A stretch of DNA of 64,000 bases from Clarkia xantiana subsp. parviflora (GCA_036873135.1 JAPTYO010000009.1:24325756-24389755); one strand, 5' to 3'. Shown: positions 12,251 through 24,243, numbered from the stretch's first letter. The notes: generated by a model not told the origin, from the sequence alone. A program made the numbers and translations.

Positions 12251-12279
12251 ACGTGCAAAGCATGCACGTAAACAACTAG
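12251..12279 (+). mobile_element. candidate Helitron 3' terminus
   Basis: A hairpin ACGTGC...GCACGT (12251-12269) is followed 6 nt later by CTAG at 12276-12279 and then T. This meets the Helitron 3' rule (short hairpin, CTRR, inserted before T). The element would extend leftward. No matching TC start or Rep/helicase sequence was found. Confidence 0.45.
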
Positions 12280-12430
12280 TATATATATATATATATGAAA
12301 AATGAAAAAAAAAAATGTAATATATATCTCACTAAATATATCTTTAGTGTGTATCAAAATAATGTGTTTTAGATGAAAACGTTAAATTTCCATTAACATT
12401 TCATTATGTTTACTGATTATACAAATTTTA

Positions 12431-12720
12431 TTAACGTGAAAACACATAATTTGACCGCAATGTAAAAACATAGGATTGCAAATTGCAATGTGTCTATTGA
12501 CTTTTAGATGGGTGGGGAGAGAAGAGAGTTTAATAGGGTTTAAATTGATTTTTAAATAGAAAACATTAATTAATTAACATAAATAAAAACGTTAAGTTTT
12601 AACGTAACACAGCACATAATTGGATCACGATGTATAAAGAGAGATAGGACTGGAGTCATAGGTTAGTGAGAGAGAAGAGAGTTTAATGGGGTTTTAAATT
12701 GAACTTCTTCATATAGAAAA
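12431..12720. repeat. degenerate direct repeat of about 165 bp
   Basis: Two consecutive diverged copies share AACGTAA/GAACACATAAT, a GATAGGA/CATAGGA segment, GAGAGAAGAGAGTTTAAT and GGGTTTTAAATTGA. The copies run about 12431-12560 and 12599-12720. Confidence 0.6.
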
Positions 12721-14188
12721 ACTTTTGAACCGACTTTACAAAAGTATTACAACATTTGATTTTAGTAATTAGTTAAGTAGAATTGACACTGAAAAATTAT
12801 TAGTCTCCTAATTAAGAATATAGAATGACAGCACAAATTACTTGTCATTATTATATATAGATGGAACACCACCACATGCTTCAATCAAATACTATGAACA
12901 GTGGACTGTCGAGAATCTTAACAGCAACTAATAATGGAATAGGATAGGAGCTAGGGACCATCTTATTCATTCTTCCCCCTTCTTCATACTTTCTCAAAAA
13001 AAGAAAACCTTAACAAACATTTTTCCTATTAAAAAAAAAAGATAGAAGCTTACTAAAAATATCCGCTCACAAATTTAAATTTATATGACAATTCATTATG
13101 ACACACATTTTATTTTTGAAAATGATGTTGCTATCAGACGCAAATAGTTTTCACGTGTTTGAATCTCATATCGATTATTTTGAGAGAAAAAATGGTCTTC
13201 TTATAGTAACATCATGTGTATATATATCAAGTCCATGTGACTATTGGACTATATATATATATTATATGCACTTCATGAATCTTTTTATACGTAGAAAAAT
13301 ATTCAAATTCTGACCTGGGAGATATCCACTCTACAGATGTGCACATGCTTTGTTGTTGTATATAGAGCTTTATTTATTATATAAAATACATATGTATAAC
13401 ATATGTTTTTTAATACACGATTGATTGCCTTCGTTGTTCTTTATTTTTCATGTAACCACTTATATTTATTTATAATAATCATTAAATGTATTTTTTTTCG
13501 GCGTGTATTTTAAAGTGTTGACTATAAATATTTTTTATTTTAAGCTATAAACGGAGTTACCCGAAACCTCTACTTAAATATTTACATGTTTCCTTGTTTT
13601 TTTTTTTTTCTATTTTATTTTGTTTGATTTATTCTACCATTTTCCATCCCAAATGTGTATCTATATAACAGCAGAAATGCTTAATCACTAGTTATAAACT
13701 CTCTCATATGCTGGATAAATGTTTCCCTTTTGAACAACACCAATTGGAACATGGGCGCATGAAATGTGAAGGTGATTAACCCTAAATTTTATACAAAAAT
13801 GAGTACTTAATTTTTATTTATTTTTTTTTCTATTGGAAAGTCTTCAGTTGCAAAAGATTTGATAGAAGAAATACCTATAGCTAGACATCTAAAATAAAAC
13901 AAATTTTGAAAAATAAAAAAGATGCCAACACTTTACCCTTATAAATTATTTGAATAGACATGATTTCAATAAAAATTATTCTAAATATGTAGCAAGAAGG
14001 TTAATTAATAATAATAATAATAATAATTATGTTTTCATGATTAGATTCCTAGAACACTCCTAAAAAAACAATAAAATTCTAGGAAAAAAAAGCAGCACAC
14101 TTAGCCTATCCACGACACATGCCGTAGTTCCGGGCCCTTTTTATAATTGTTTTTTTCCTAAAGATAAGATTTTAGTGAACTTCTCTTC
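12721..14188. other. AT-rich intergenic DNA
   Basis: No gene seen. It includes poly-T and TA tracts and a short (AAT)n run near 14007-14027. Confidence 0.5.
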
Positions 14189-14196
14189 ATTGGTTG

Positions 14197-15313
14197 TAGA
14201 GTGTCAATAGTTCACGGCTATCCGTCAACTCACGGGTACCCGCTCTGATTTCGTCCCGTCGAATCGTGCTTCGCGATCTGTAGGATGAGTCTGAGTTTGG
14301 GTTCACGGAGCCCCGCCAATCCGTCTTGCACCGCGCACATATTAAATATATATATGTCTATACGGTGCTTAGCGGTACAGCCCTCTATCCTCCCTCTCCA
14401 ACCCCTTCCAGTAGAACTCATAGTTCGTCAGAACCAACATTCTGTTCATCAAACAAACCACTGCATGATATTTACCCCTCGAGGTAACCACGATGCGACT
14501 CCGGTCGCATCCTATCATCGTCTCTTTTCGGAGAGGCAGAGCATTTCTGTGGCACCCCCCCTTGCGCTAGTCCTTCGCGGATGTTCCTATGGCAGAGGCT
14601 CTTTACAGAAATCTCTACACCAGTCATGTGGTCATCTTCGTTTATGAATGAAATCGTTTGTGTTTCGGACATTCTATGGGTCCGGTATGGTATCGCTTGT
14701 TGTGCAGGTCCTCTGTTAGCTATGTCAGACTCAAGGAAGGCTCTCGTACCCTCCGAAGGACTGCGTTCGCTGCTGTATCAGACGGATTCCTCCTCTCCAA
14801 GCTTCTATCATTTGCCTGGGGTCATCTCCGTCAATAAGCCGATTTGCTGTTTTACCTTATTTTTTACTAGCTGTAATTTTGTTTCGTATTTTTTTTCTTG
14901 TTTCCGCTGTTTTAGCCGCATCTGCTCTACTTGTTCGGGTATTGGACGTTAACCAATATCTCCATAGCGGTTACGGTTCTTTGGTAGATTTGTAATAGTT
15001 TCTTATTTCAATAAAATCGGTGCGCTTAATGATAAAAAAGTATAGGTAATATAACACATAGTCAAAATAAAATGGGTTCTAATGAGTTTGGTGATTTACA
15101 TTTTGATTTTGAATTAAATTTGTGATTTATGATTCGAATTTGGAGTTGAATTTGAATAAGGCGAACATATGTAATAATAAATTATGTCACACGTGGAGCA
15201 ATTCGCAAGTCGACCCGCCCCGCGAGATGTATGAGAGGGGTACGGGTCGACCATTTTGACCCGCGGGCCGGATTTGGAAATAGCAATACCCGCCCGCCCC
15301 GTTGACACCCCTA
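14197..15313. mobile_element. non-autonomous hAT-type element with GC-rich cargo
   Basis: The ends are TAGAGTGTCAA (14197) and TTGACACCCCTA (15313), a pair resembling the TAGGGGTGTCAA termini common among plant hAT elements. The 8-bp flanks are ATTGGTTG (14189-14196) and ATTGATTG (15314-15321), seven of eight matching, as expected for an aged hAT TSD. GGGTAC/CGGGTCG-rich subterminal DNA is near both ends. The middle (about 14280-14960) is more GC-rich than the flanks and ends in a TTTCAATAAAAT sequence near 15004. It has no recognisable protein. No transposase is present. Confidence 0.65.
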
Positions 15314-15865
15314 ATTGATTGCCTTTCTTGGTTACGGCGGCAAAAGGCGGCAAAAGTCAAGACCTTCTACAAGCTCCGTAAACGTTTTTGCTCATACAAA
15401 TTGGCAAAAGTTTATTGAGATAGAGAGAGCAATTACGTCCGTAATTAATAGACACGCAACTGTAAAAACAAAAGGTTGCTTACAACCTCCTTATAAAAAA
15501 AAGGAAAGTCGGGAGTAGACCAGCATCCAGTTACATCAGCTGAAATCGCCAAATTACATATTGAATTGGTGAAATAATACATCATTTGGTAGCTAGTATA
15601 TATGGTGAAGAAACATCTAAATTTTTAGTTTATTCACCCCTTGCAAGAAAAAAATGTTGTTGTATAATTTCGACAAATGATGAGTAAAAATGTTTTTTTA
15701 ATGTAAGAAAGTTACAAATACCAAAATGTGTACGATGTTTTGGAAAATACGAAAATAGCACACGCGATGCTGTTGTTGGGAACAGTGAAGCTTCCCTACC
15801 CTCTTTTCTTTATTTTTTTTTAGTTCTTAGTTTGTAAGTTTTATTTTAAAGGGTTTATATATATT
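15314..15865. other. intergenic DNA
   Basis: No supported gene. The short open frame at 15315-15518 has no recognisable features. Confidence 0.45.
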
Positions 15866-16784
15866 GAGTGAATGCCCAAAGTAGGCTTCATTGCCAAACT
15901 TATTCCCAAACTAGGCTTCTTCAGAAACTAATTCCCAAAATAGGTTTTTTCATTTTTTTAATCATTTATATTTTTATATTTTACCCCCAAAGTTTATATT
16001 TTGTTACAATTGATCCTAAACCTAAATATCATACAAGAAGTATATAAAAAAAATTGAAAATTAAGATAATTAAATGTAGAAGTTAAAAACATAAAATAAA
16101 TTAGTAATTTTGAAAAAACATTCTAAAAATAAAATATGCCAAAATATATAAATTATAAAAAAGCATTGATATAAAACGTAAAGAAACTAAATACTCATGA
16201 TTTTTTTAAGTATAAAAATATAAACCCTAAATAAAATATGTTAAATTTATAAAAATATATAAAATTAACGAATGATAAAATAACGGATAAACTAATTTAA
16301 ATTTAAAAAATCAAAAGAATAAATTTAAGAATGGATTTTAGTTAGTTTTTTTTTTTTTTTTGCATACTCTTAATGAATATAATTTGTATATCGTTATATA
16401 TATTTTTTTTCAAAATTTATTTATTTTTAAATTCTTTTCTTTTAATTTCACATATTTTTTAGAATTAAAATCTACAAAATTTGTTTGTTTGATTATTTTT
16501 TAATGTGCATTTTTAACATTTAATTAATTATTTTTTATTTCCATTTTTTATTTTTCATACATTTAGTTTCTTAAATTTCATTTTTTAATTATAGTTTTCT
16601 TTAGGGTTTTTTTTTGGGTGAAATTCTTTAGGGTTCATTTGTAACATATTGTAAACTTTAGGATTTAAATTAAATAATATACATTACAAAAAAAAAATGA
16701 AAAAACCTATTTTGGGAATTAGTTTCTAAAAGAACCTAGTTTGGGAAATAGTTTGGTGGAAGAACCTACTTTGGGAATTCACTC
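15866..16784. mobile_element. MULE-type MITE, terminal family D
   Basis: The TIRs begin GAGTGAATGCCCAAAGTAGG and end CCTACTTTGGGAATTCACTC. The arms extend about 85 bp (15866-15957 and 16700-16784). The flanks repeat TATATATATT (15856-15865 and 16785-16794), a 10-bp duplication; its AT simplicity lowers its weight. The interior is AT-rich and non-coding. It fits a Mutator-like element by TIR length and TSD size. Confidence 0.75.
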
Positions 16785-16795
16785 TATATATATTT

Positions 16796-17036
16796 GGGTT
16801 AATAGGTCGTTTGGTCCACGATGTTTGACCACTTTTGGGTTTTGGTCTATTATATTTTTTTTTTGCCTAGTTTTGGTACCATATGTTTGCAGATTTTCTA
16901 GTTTTGGTCCGACCGTTACATTCGGTCCATTTTTTCCGTTAAGTAACATGTGCAAGTCACGTGATCCATCCTAAATTTACAATTTAGTACCTCTAATATT
17001 TTCCTAACTTTTTTTTTATTCAATTTAGTCTCGAAC
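16796..17036. mobile_element. half of a family A MULE MITE
   Basis: Starts GGGTTAATAGGTC and follows the left arm of the element at 9691, through the GGTACCATATGTTTGCA, CACGTGATCCA and TTCAATTTAGT blocks. It stops at about 17036 where the hairpin centre would begin. The right arm is absent. It starts one base right of the TSD of the family D element. Confidence 0.8.
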
Positions 17037-17418
17037 TGTTTTGACATTTTAAATGAGATTGAGCTGTACATACCTTGTATACATCCTATTCCTTTCCTAA
17101 AGTCCAAACCCATCTATTTTTATATATAAATTGCATTACTATTTTCTATTATATATATAGTCCACCAAATTATCAATAATGAGGATTTAAGCATCTTTAC
17201 AGCCAACAGGATTGTTTAACAAGTTTCACGTTTGGAAAGTAGAATCACACTAAAAACCAAGACACCTGATTAATAAATCCGCAATAAGATAGGATTAAAC
17301 TAACCAGGAGTTATGTTTACTTGCGAAGGTAAATTTGCATTCCATATATTATAGAAGGACAAACACTAACAACGCATTGCTCAAGTTATATAACAAACAG
17401 GTCAAATACTTAGTAATA
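17037..17418. other. intergenic DNA
   Basis: AT-rich. No gene seen. Confidence 0.45.
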
Positions 17419-17883
17419 TGTTACAAATGGAAGAGTCCAACTCAATAAACTAGTCTATTAGGTGGGATGACTCATTTGGCTTATATACTGGGTTTATATA
17501 CACCACATATGTTGGTTGCCCAATCGATGTGGGATATTAAACCATGACAATCGTTCCCCCTTAAGGAGACTGACGTCCTCGTTGGTCACGGTCACGGCTG
17601 GCTTCCTCCAGGCCACCACTACGAGTCCTTGTTGGTCACGGCCACGTCGGTCACGGTCACGTTGGTCACGGCTGGCTTCTCCAGGCCATTACTCCGTGAG
17701 CCACCGCTCCGTGGGCCACCACTCCAAGGTCTGGCTCTGATACCAATTGTTACAAACCGAATGGAAGAGCCCAACCCAATAAACTAGTCTATTAGGTGGG
17801 AGGACCCATTTGGCTTATATACTGGGTTTATATACACCACATATGTTGGTTGCCCAACTGATGTGGGATATTAAACCATGACA
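17419..17883 (-). mobile_element. intact TRIM (miniature LTR retrotransposon)
   Basis: Two near-identical LTRs (17419-17549 and 17748-17883, each TGTTAC...GACA) flank a 198-bp interior. The 5-bp duplication TAATA (17414-17418 and 17884-17888) is perfect. Next to the right LTR, GGCTCTGATACCA is the complement of the initiator-Met-tRNA primer site TGGTATCAGAGCC. Next to the left LTR, CCCCCTTAAGG is a polypurine tract on the minus strand. Both place the element on the minus strand. The interior carries a small GGTCACGG-type minisatellite (17590-17690) and no gene. Confidence 0.9.
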
Positions 17884-17991
17884 TAATAGTAGTAAATCTA
17901 CTAGTAGAGACCCTACAAAATCTATATATCTAAATTAACTAGTTGAGTCATTATTCTCTTTAATAATTTCCCCTGATTTCACTAACTAGAT

Positions 17992-20900
17992 CTAGACAGT
18001 GTAGTGCTGCTGGATCGTATCGATATCCAATCCTTTCAGCTTCACAACCGACTCGACTTGACCCTTTAGCGTACGCATCTCCCGCAACCTGAATCAACAA
18101 TTATAAATGTTAACAAAAACATCTTGTCGGTCAGTATTCAGATACCTTGTTAACCAAGTTATTACCTTGCAACTTCAGCTTTTCTCTTAGCTTGCTCAGC
18201 AATCTCAGATAACTCTCTGTAATTATTGCTCTTGTCTTTCAACAGAGTAGAGGTTACCGGAGGCTGCAGCCCGTGAAGAGATCTTTGAGCCAGCGCCCAT
18301 TGAGCTTCCCGCTCTTCCCTTCCGTAGTCTTTCTTGCTCGTGAAGGCAGTCTATATATCATCTCTTAATTAGATAAATCATATATTCTATTATTTATATG
18401 GATGAACCCAACGAACGAATCAATCACCTTATTTTCAAGCAAGTTCATCCACGCCTTTCCGCTCAAAATGTATCGGATAGCAAATTTAAGAATGTCGAGC
18501 GGAATATAGAACACGATGATGTATAGCCATATCACCCCTGCCTATCCCCATCCGCAACCTTTAACCTCTGCAAACTTCCAGTTTGCATATACAGCTATAA
18601 AAGTTGCAGCCTGTATCCACAAACACACAATGTCATTATAATTCTCCACCAAAAAGGAAAACATTAAATTACCGGGATACGTACCAGTTGAGCGACTGCA
18701 AAGGCAACCATCAACAACAAGCCCGGGCGTTCAACATATGACCAGCTACGGGACCGGGTCACAAATATTAGTGCTTGGCTCACGATACTAACTTGTAGGT
18801 ACAGAGCAGACATCATTTCCTCTGGACTATCTCGTATCGACCTTACATGGAAGGTGTCCTATTTATATATTAAACAAGAAATTAGAGCAGGCTAGTAGTG
18901 AACATTGTTCAGCATTAATTTATACACAGAAGATTGTTGTACCGAAAAGAAGTCGGTATCTCTCATGACCCAGAAGAAAACAACTGTCATCAGTGCCAAG
19001 TAACCTCCAAGAACAATCCCTGTTGCAAATATTTCCTTCAGTTTCCAGCTATCTGGCATCGGAGATGGCTTCACTCTGTCCTTTGAGATTGTCATGATTG
19101 TTCCTTCACAAAAAAAATTGAGAGACCACAAATTAGTTCCGTAAAGTGAAAGAAAGTCATCATTTAAAGAGCTCGAGACAATGAAGTATGGTGTCAATAA
19201 GCTCGCTCACCGTCGTTCAGAATTGCAATGATCAGAACCATGAAAGGGGAGAAGTCAAACTTCCATATCAGAGCAATCAGCATGAAACCAAACTGCAAAA
19301 TGTGGAAGCAATGAATATCAATTTCATCGTCATCACTTATACCTCTCTGTACACTAGGCAATCACTTCAAATGATGAAGTTTGTATAATAACAACAACAT
19401 TTCTACTTACCACAATACAGATAGTGATGGAAACAGCATATATCTGCAAGAAAAAAAAAACAAAACTATCATGATAGTTTCCAACAACAAAATGTTAAAA
19501 CATTAGGAATTATATGATAGATGATGATAATACTAACAGTATAATTCTTCATTCTCTGAAATATGGCACGACTAGTTAGCACTGCACTGATGATGACACT
19601 AAGCCCAGGTTCAGTAAGAACGATATCAGAAGCACCTCTTGCAGCATCAGTAGCATCCGCAACAACAATTCCAATATCCGCTTTCTTTAGAGCAGGTGCA
19701 TCGTTAACTCCATCTCCAGTCATTCCACAGATGTGATTTCTTTCTTGCAGCTTCTTCACAATCTCATACTTGTGCTCTGAGCATTATCATAATAGAAACA
19801 TGATTCAAATCATTTCAAATAAATCTTACTGAATCAAAGTGAGACTCACGTGTTATCAGTTTAATCCAACTATTAAGTTTTTAATAAAGACCTGGGAAAA
19901 CTCCAGCAAATCCATATGCCTTCTCGATGAGTTCCTCCACAGGAAGGCTAGCAATGCTTGAATCCTTGTCTTGACCAAGTAAGGAAGCAGATGGATACAT
20001 GTTTGTTCCCATTCCAAGTCTTCGTCCAGTTTCCTTAGCTATCGCAAGTTGATCACCTGAAACATGAAGTTTAAGCAACTTAGTCTTGAGTCTTGACATG
20101 AAAATCAACTAATTTAGATTGAGAGGCAATAAATTAGATATAAATTACCAGTAATCATCTTTACATTGACACCAAGATTAAGAGCTCTAGGGATAGTTTC
20201 TGCACTGTCATGTCTTGGAGGATCAAAGAGGGGCAATAAACCAACAAATTGCCATGGACTACCTGCACTTTCTTTGGATTTCTCAGGTACCTCCTACAAA
20301 TCAAAATTATGCAAATATTAGAGACGTGAATTGGACCATTCATTGACTAACCAATAACCATGATGTATAATAAATGGAGCAGACAATGCAAAATGTGAAA
20401 AAACCTGTCCTGCAACACCCAATGACCGCAAACCACGTTCAGCAAATTTATCAATAATTGTATGAACCTTCTTCTGAAGATCAACACGTGCATTGCAGAG
20501 AGCCAAAATCTGCCGCCAAATATCACAAGTATCATGCACCATATTAAGATAATTAAGGGAACAACATTTATAGGAGTTTATAAGGAAATCTTATTTTAAT
20601 ATAATGAAATGATTTACTTGCTCAGGTGCCCCTTTGCTCGACCGATGCCAATTCCCATCTGAATCAATGTAAGTCAAAGCTGTTCTCTTTTCCACAGGAT
20701 CAAAGGGCAAGAAGTGAACTTCTCTGATACCCGCTCGAGCCTATATCAAAACACACATTTCTTAATAATAAGGCTCAAACCACACAATTCATAACAAAAT
20801 GTTCTTTCCTTCTAAGTTCTATTGAAGTAAGACTACTATCTATTTACCTCTCTCGGATCCGCGAGCATCCCGACTATTGCTGCATCAATGGCATCTTGAT

Positions 20901-22181
20901 TTTCAGTTCTAGAAGCCCGAGCTGCAAGAAGCATCACATGCTCCTTATCCACCCCATTTGTGAACACTTCGATCAAGTTCTTATCCACACTCAACTTGTT
21001 TAGGGTTAGGGTTCCAGTCTTATCACTGCAAAGAACATCCATTCCAGCCATCTCTTCAATGGCAGTCATTCTCTTAGTGATGGCGCCCTGTTGGGATAGG
21101 CGATGGGATCCAATGGCCATTGTAACAGACAGCACAGTTGGCATCGCAATCGGGATTCCGCCAATAAGAAGCACTAACAGATTGTTAATTCGATCTCGGT
21201 AATTCCTCTTCTGGATCGGGTACATTACAACAATCTCAATAAGCATCCCCAGAGTAATGGATATAATGCAGAAGTTCCCAATGGCTCTGAGAACCTTCTG
21301 GAAGTGGCCCACTTGGTTGGTGCTGTCAACAAGATGTGCAACCTTCCCAAAGAAGGTATATACGCCAGTGGCTATAACAATTGCTTCGATCTCCCCTTGC
21401 TTACATGTCGAGCCTGAAAAGACTCCATCATGAGGGTTTTTGGTCACCGGAAGGGATTCTCCGGTGAGAGCAGATTGGTCAACCTTTAGTGGATCGCCCT
21501 CCAGGAGACGTGCATCAGCAGGAATTATGTCACCAAGCTTGATACTGATGATGTCACCATGGACCAAAATTGCAGCATCTTGCTCACTCCATTTGCCATC
21601 CCTAAGAACCTGAAAGATATATCCGTACAACGTCCACAACATGAGCAGTTCATTCATAAAAACAAGTTTCTTCAAAGATCATTCTCCTCTTCAGTAGCAG
21701 AGGTATTAACAAATCATAAATACAATCAAGAAAGAATAACTCACCTTGGTTTTAGGGGCAAGACCAGCCATTAAAGCAGCAGCAGCATTACCAGCATTGT
21801 TCTCTTCAATGAAGCTGATTGTGGAGTTGATTACCAACAAGCAAACAATCCCAATAAAATCCTGCCAATCTGGAGTCTTTCCATCACTGTTGGCCAACGC
21901 AATAGCCATTATGGCTGCAATTTCCATGACCCATGACAACGGATTCCACATGAACCTGAGGAACTTGAGTATTTTGCTTTCCTATCACATTTAATTAAAA
22001 AATTTGTCAGGATACAAATACAACCAAGTAACTAAAGCTAATGGACTAGTCTTGTTTTTACCTTTTTCTCTTCCAGTTTATTGGGTCCAAAATAGGATAA
22101 CCTCTCATCTCCATCTTCAGAAGTTAAACCTTCTCTGCTGCTGTGCAACTGCTCAAACACTTCCTCTATCGGGATATCCTC
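17992..22181 (-). pseudogene. plasma-membrane H+-ATPase (P3A), full set of exons but with an in-frame stop
   Basis: Plasma-membrane proton pump of the AHA/PMA family: it couples ATP hydrolysis to H+ export. Fifteen exons join in phase: 22181-22062, 21981-21745, 21609-20848, 20740-20618, 20509-20405, 20293-20149, 20056-19892, 19776-19538, 19443-19411, 19292-19211, 19103-18943, 18858-18685, 18610-18428, 18350-18166, 18088-17992. They give 936 codons, near full length. Visible motifs are LTGES, the phosphorylation loop [33 protein letters not shown], and the C-terminal autoinhibitory region ending QQHYTV, the 14-3-3 site. The codon at 18544-18542 is TAG where the family has Trp (GWGWAGVIW). It would remove the last transmembrane helices and the regulatory tail. 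Conserved sites are also changed: VPGD to VHGD, ADGFAG to AYGFAG, TIRIV to TICIV. The short first exon was not found to 24243. It could be a young pseudogene, or a functional gene with a base error. Confidence 0.9.
18542..18544 (-). other. premature TAG in the H+-ATPase exon 18610-18428
   Basis: Codon 23 of this exon reads TAG between WG and AGVIW. A single G-to-A change from TGG explains it. The frame and splice sites downstream are all intact. Confidence 0.9.
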
Positions 22182-23035
22182 CTGTAAAAACAATTGCCTC
22201 AAGATCCATAAGAAATCATGTTTGCCACCAGGAAAAGGCATAATTATGCAATTTTGTTGTTGCCTTAACTTTAGAGGACGTATCAAAGAATTTCTGTTAT
22301 TAGCATATATTTACAAATAAGTAGAGATGCATAATCCAGCTAGTAAGTATCATGTATTCTGAGCAACATCCGAGCAACAGACCTTCAGAAGTATACTGAT
22401 AGTAGTTATCTCTTACACTGAGATAAAAATACTAAGTCCAATCAAACCGTTTTAGTCATATGGAATTCAATACAGACACTTGCAAATGGAGAATTTCTTA
22501 TATCATCCACGTCTACATGGGTACATACTAGAGAAGTGCCAGTTAAGATATGGGAAGGATATTACAGTGCATGTGTAGTCAGTGTAGCATCTCATTCTCA
22601 TTGGTCCTCTTTCAATTAGGCTAGAAATTCTTTTTGGCCATTTTATCGTTTTCTCTTCTTTTATTTCATATGAGCAACACAAACACTTATAATATGCTTG
22701 CTTCAAGCAAGGATAATCACTACTCGCACTAGGGTAAGTGTGTAAGAGACCGAAATAAGCACATAAGGGGTAAGGTGTTATTTTTTAGGTTTTTGAACCC
22801 AAAAATTCTGGTACGAGGCCAATACATTGATTTCGTTTATATGATTTATTTTACATTTATATATATATCCTAGAACTCAATCATGAAATTTTAAAATGAA
22901 AAAATATACATATAATATATGTATACACCTGGCTTTTTACATGTAATATAACATGATTTCTTTTATATATCCTAGTACTCAATCTTGGAATTTTAAAATA
23001 CAAAAAATATACATATAAATAGTATATATATAATA
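22182..23035. other. upstream or first-intron region of the H+-ATPase
   Basis: Expected to be intron 1, since the exon at 22181 starts after a good acceptor (TTTTTACAG) at the residue where family exon 2 begins. No sequence encoding the usual short N-terminal exon was recognised. An open frame running through the acceptor to 22286 has no family resemblance. Confidence 0.45.
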
Positions 23036-23821
23036 GGGTTTATAAGTCTTTTGGTACCCTATGTTTGCCCACTTTTGGCTTTTGGTACCACATGTTTGGT
23101 TTTGCCTATTTTTGGTACCATATGTTTCCCAATTGTATACTTTTGGTCCGACCGTTAGTTGACCGTTAAATAGTCACGTGACTTGCACATGCCTAGCCCC
23201 AAATTTGATTTTGTTCAGTTTAGTCCTCAAATTTTTTGTCCTAACTTTTTGTTTTTACAATTTAGCCCTTAAACATTTTCAACCGCACTTTAGGACTAAA
23301 TCGACCTAGTCATGGTCCGACTCATGGCTAGGTCGGACCATGGCTAGGGTCGCCGGACCCGGGCGACCCTAACCATGTCCGACCTAGCCATGGGTCGGAC
23401 CATAGCTAGGTCAATTTAGCAATTGGGTCCAATTGGGTAAATTAACTTAGCCATGGTCCGACCCATGGCTAAGTCGGACCATGGTTAGGTTCGCCCGAGT
23501 CCGATGACCCTAGTCATGGTACGACCTAGCCATTGGTCGGACCATGGCTAGGTCAATTTAGTCCTAAGGTGCGGTTGAAAATGTTTAAGGGCTAAATTGT
23601 AAAAATAAAAAGATAGGACAAAAAAATTGAGGACTAAACTGAACAAAATCAAAATTGAGGCTAGACATGTGCAAGTCACGTGACTATTTAACGGTCAACT
23701 AACGGTCGGACCAAAAGTATACAATTGGCAAACGTATGGTACCAAAAATAGGCAAAATCGAACATGTAGTACCAAAAGCCAAAAGTGGGCAAACATACGG
23801 TACCAAAAGACCTATAAACCT
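23036..23821. mobile_element. MULE-type foldback MITE, terminal family B, copy 1
   Basis: Long inverted arms start GGGTTTATAAGTCTTTTGG and end CCTATAAACCT, the last base having changed from C. A perfect 9-bp duplication TATATAATA lies at 23027-23035 and 23822-23830. The centre (23290-23560) is a cluster of shorter palindromes built from GACCTAGCCATGG and GGTCGGACCATGG words. It is 786 bp with no coding capacity. The same family occurs at 58501-59241. Confidence 0.88.
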
Positions 23822-24243
23822 TATATAATATATACAATTGATGTTTATGTATTTTATTTTAAAATTTATTATAGTAGACCTTAAATTTACATGAGTATGT
23901 GTATTATATTATTTCTCTAAATTTTTGTTTATTTTTTTGTACAAAACTAATGGATCTTAAACTTTGATGGAATTTAATTTGATTTTAAATAATGTGAAAA
24001 TAATTTATTCAAACACATGGTTTCGTCCAGGCCATATTTAATATCTAACAAAAAAAAATTAAAACAATTTGCAAATGGAAACAGTTATCAGTCAGCTTAA
24101 GTTGACCAGATGAACAATATGAAACAGGCATATATATTTGCAAACTTTTTTGTTTCTGTGCTATATTTGTAATTTTTTACAGTAAAATACTATTTTGGAA
24201 AAAGATTCTTCAAAGTGGAGGAAATATGTGTCCACCTAGTGTT
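23822..24243. other. AT-rich intergenic DNA
   Basis: No gene seen, including no H+-ATPase first exon. Confidence 0.45.

Noticed and set aside
22038..22286. Met-initiated frame running into H+-ATPase exon 2
   Set aside because: The upstream 35 residues have no family resemblance and the frame crosses a good splice acceptor. It is intron read-through.
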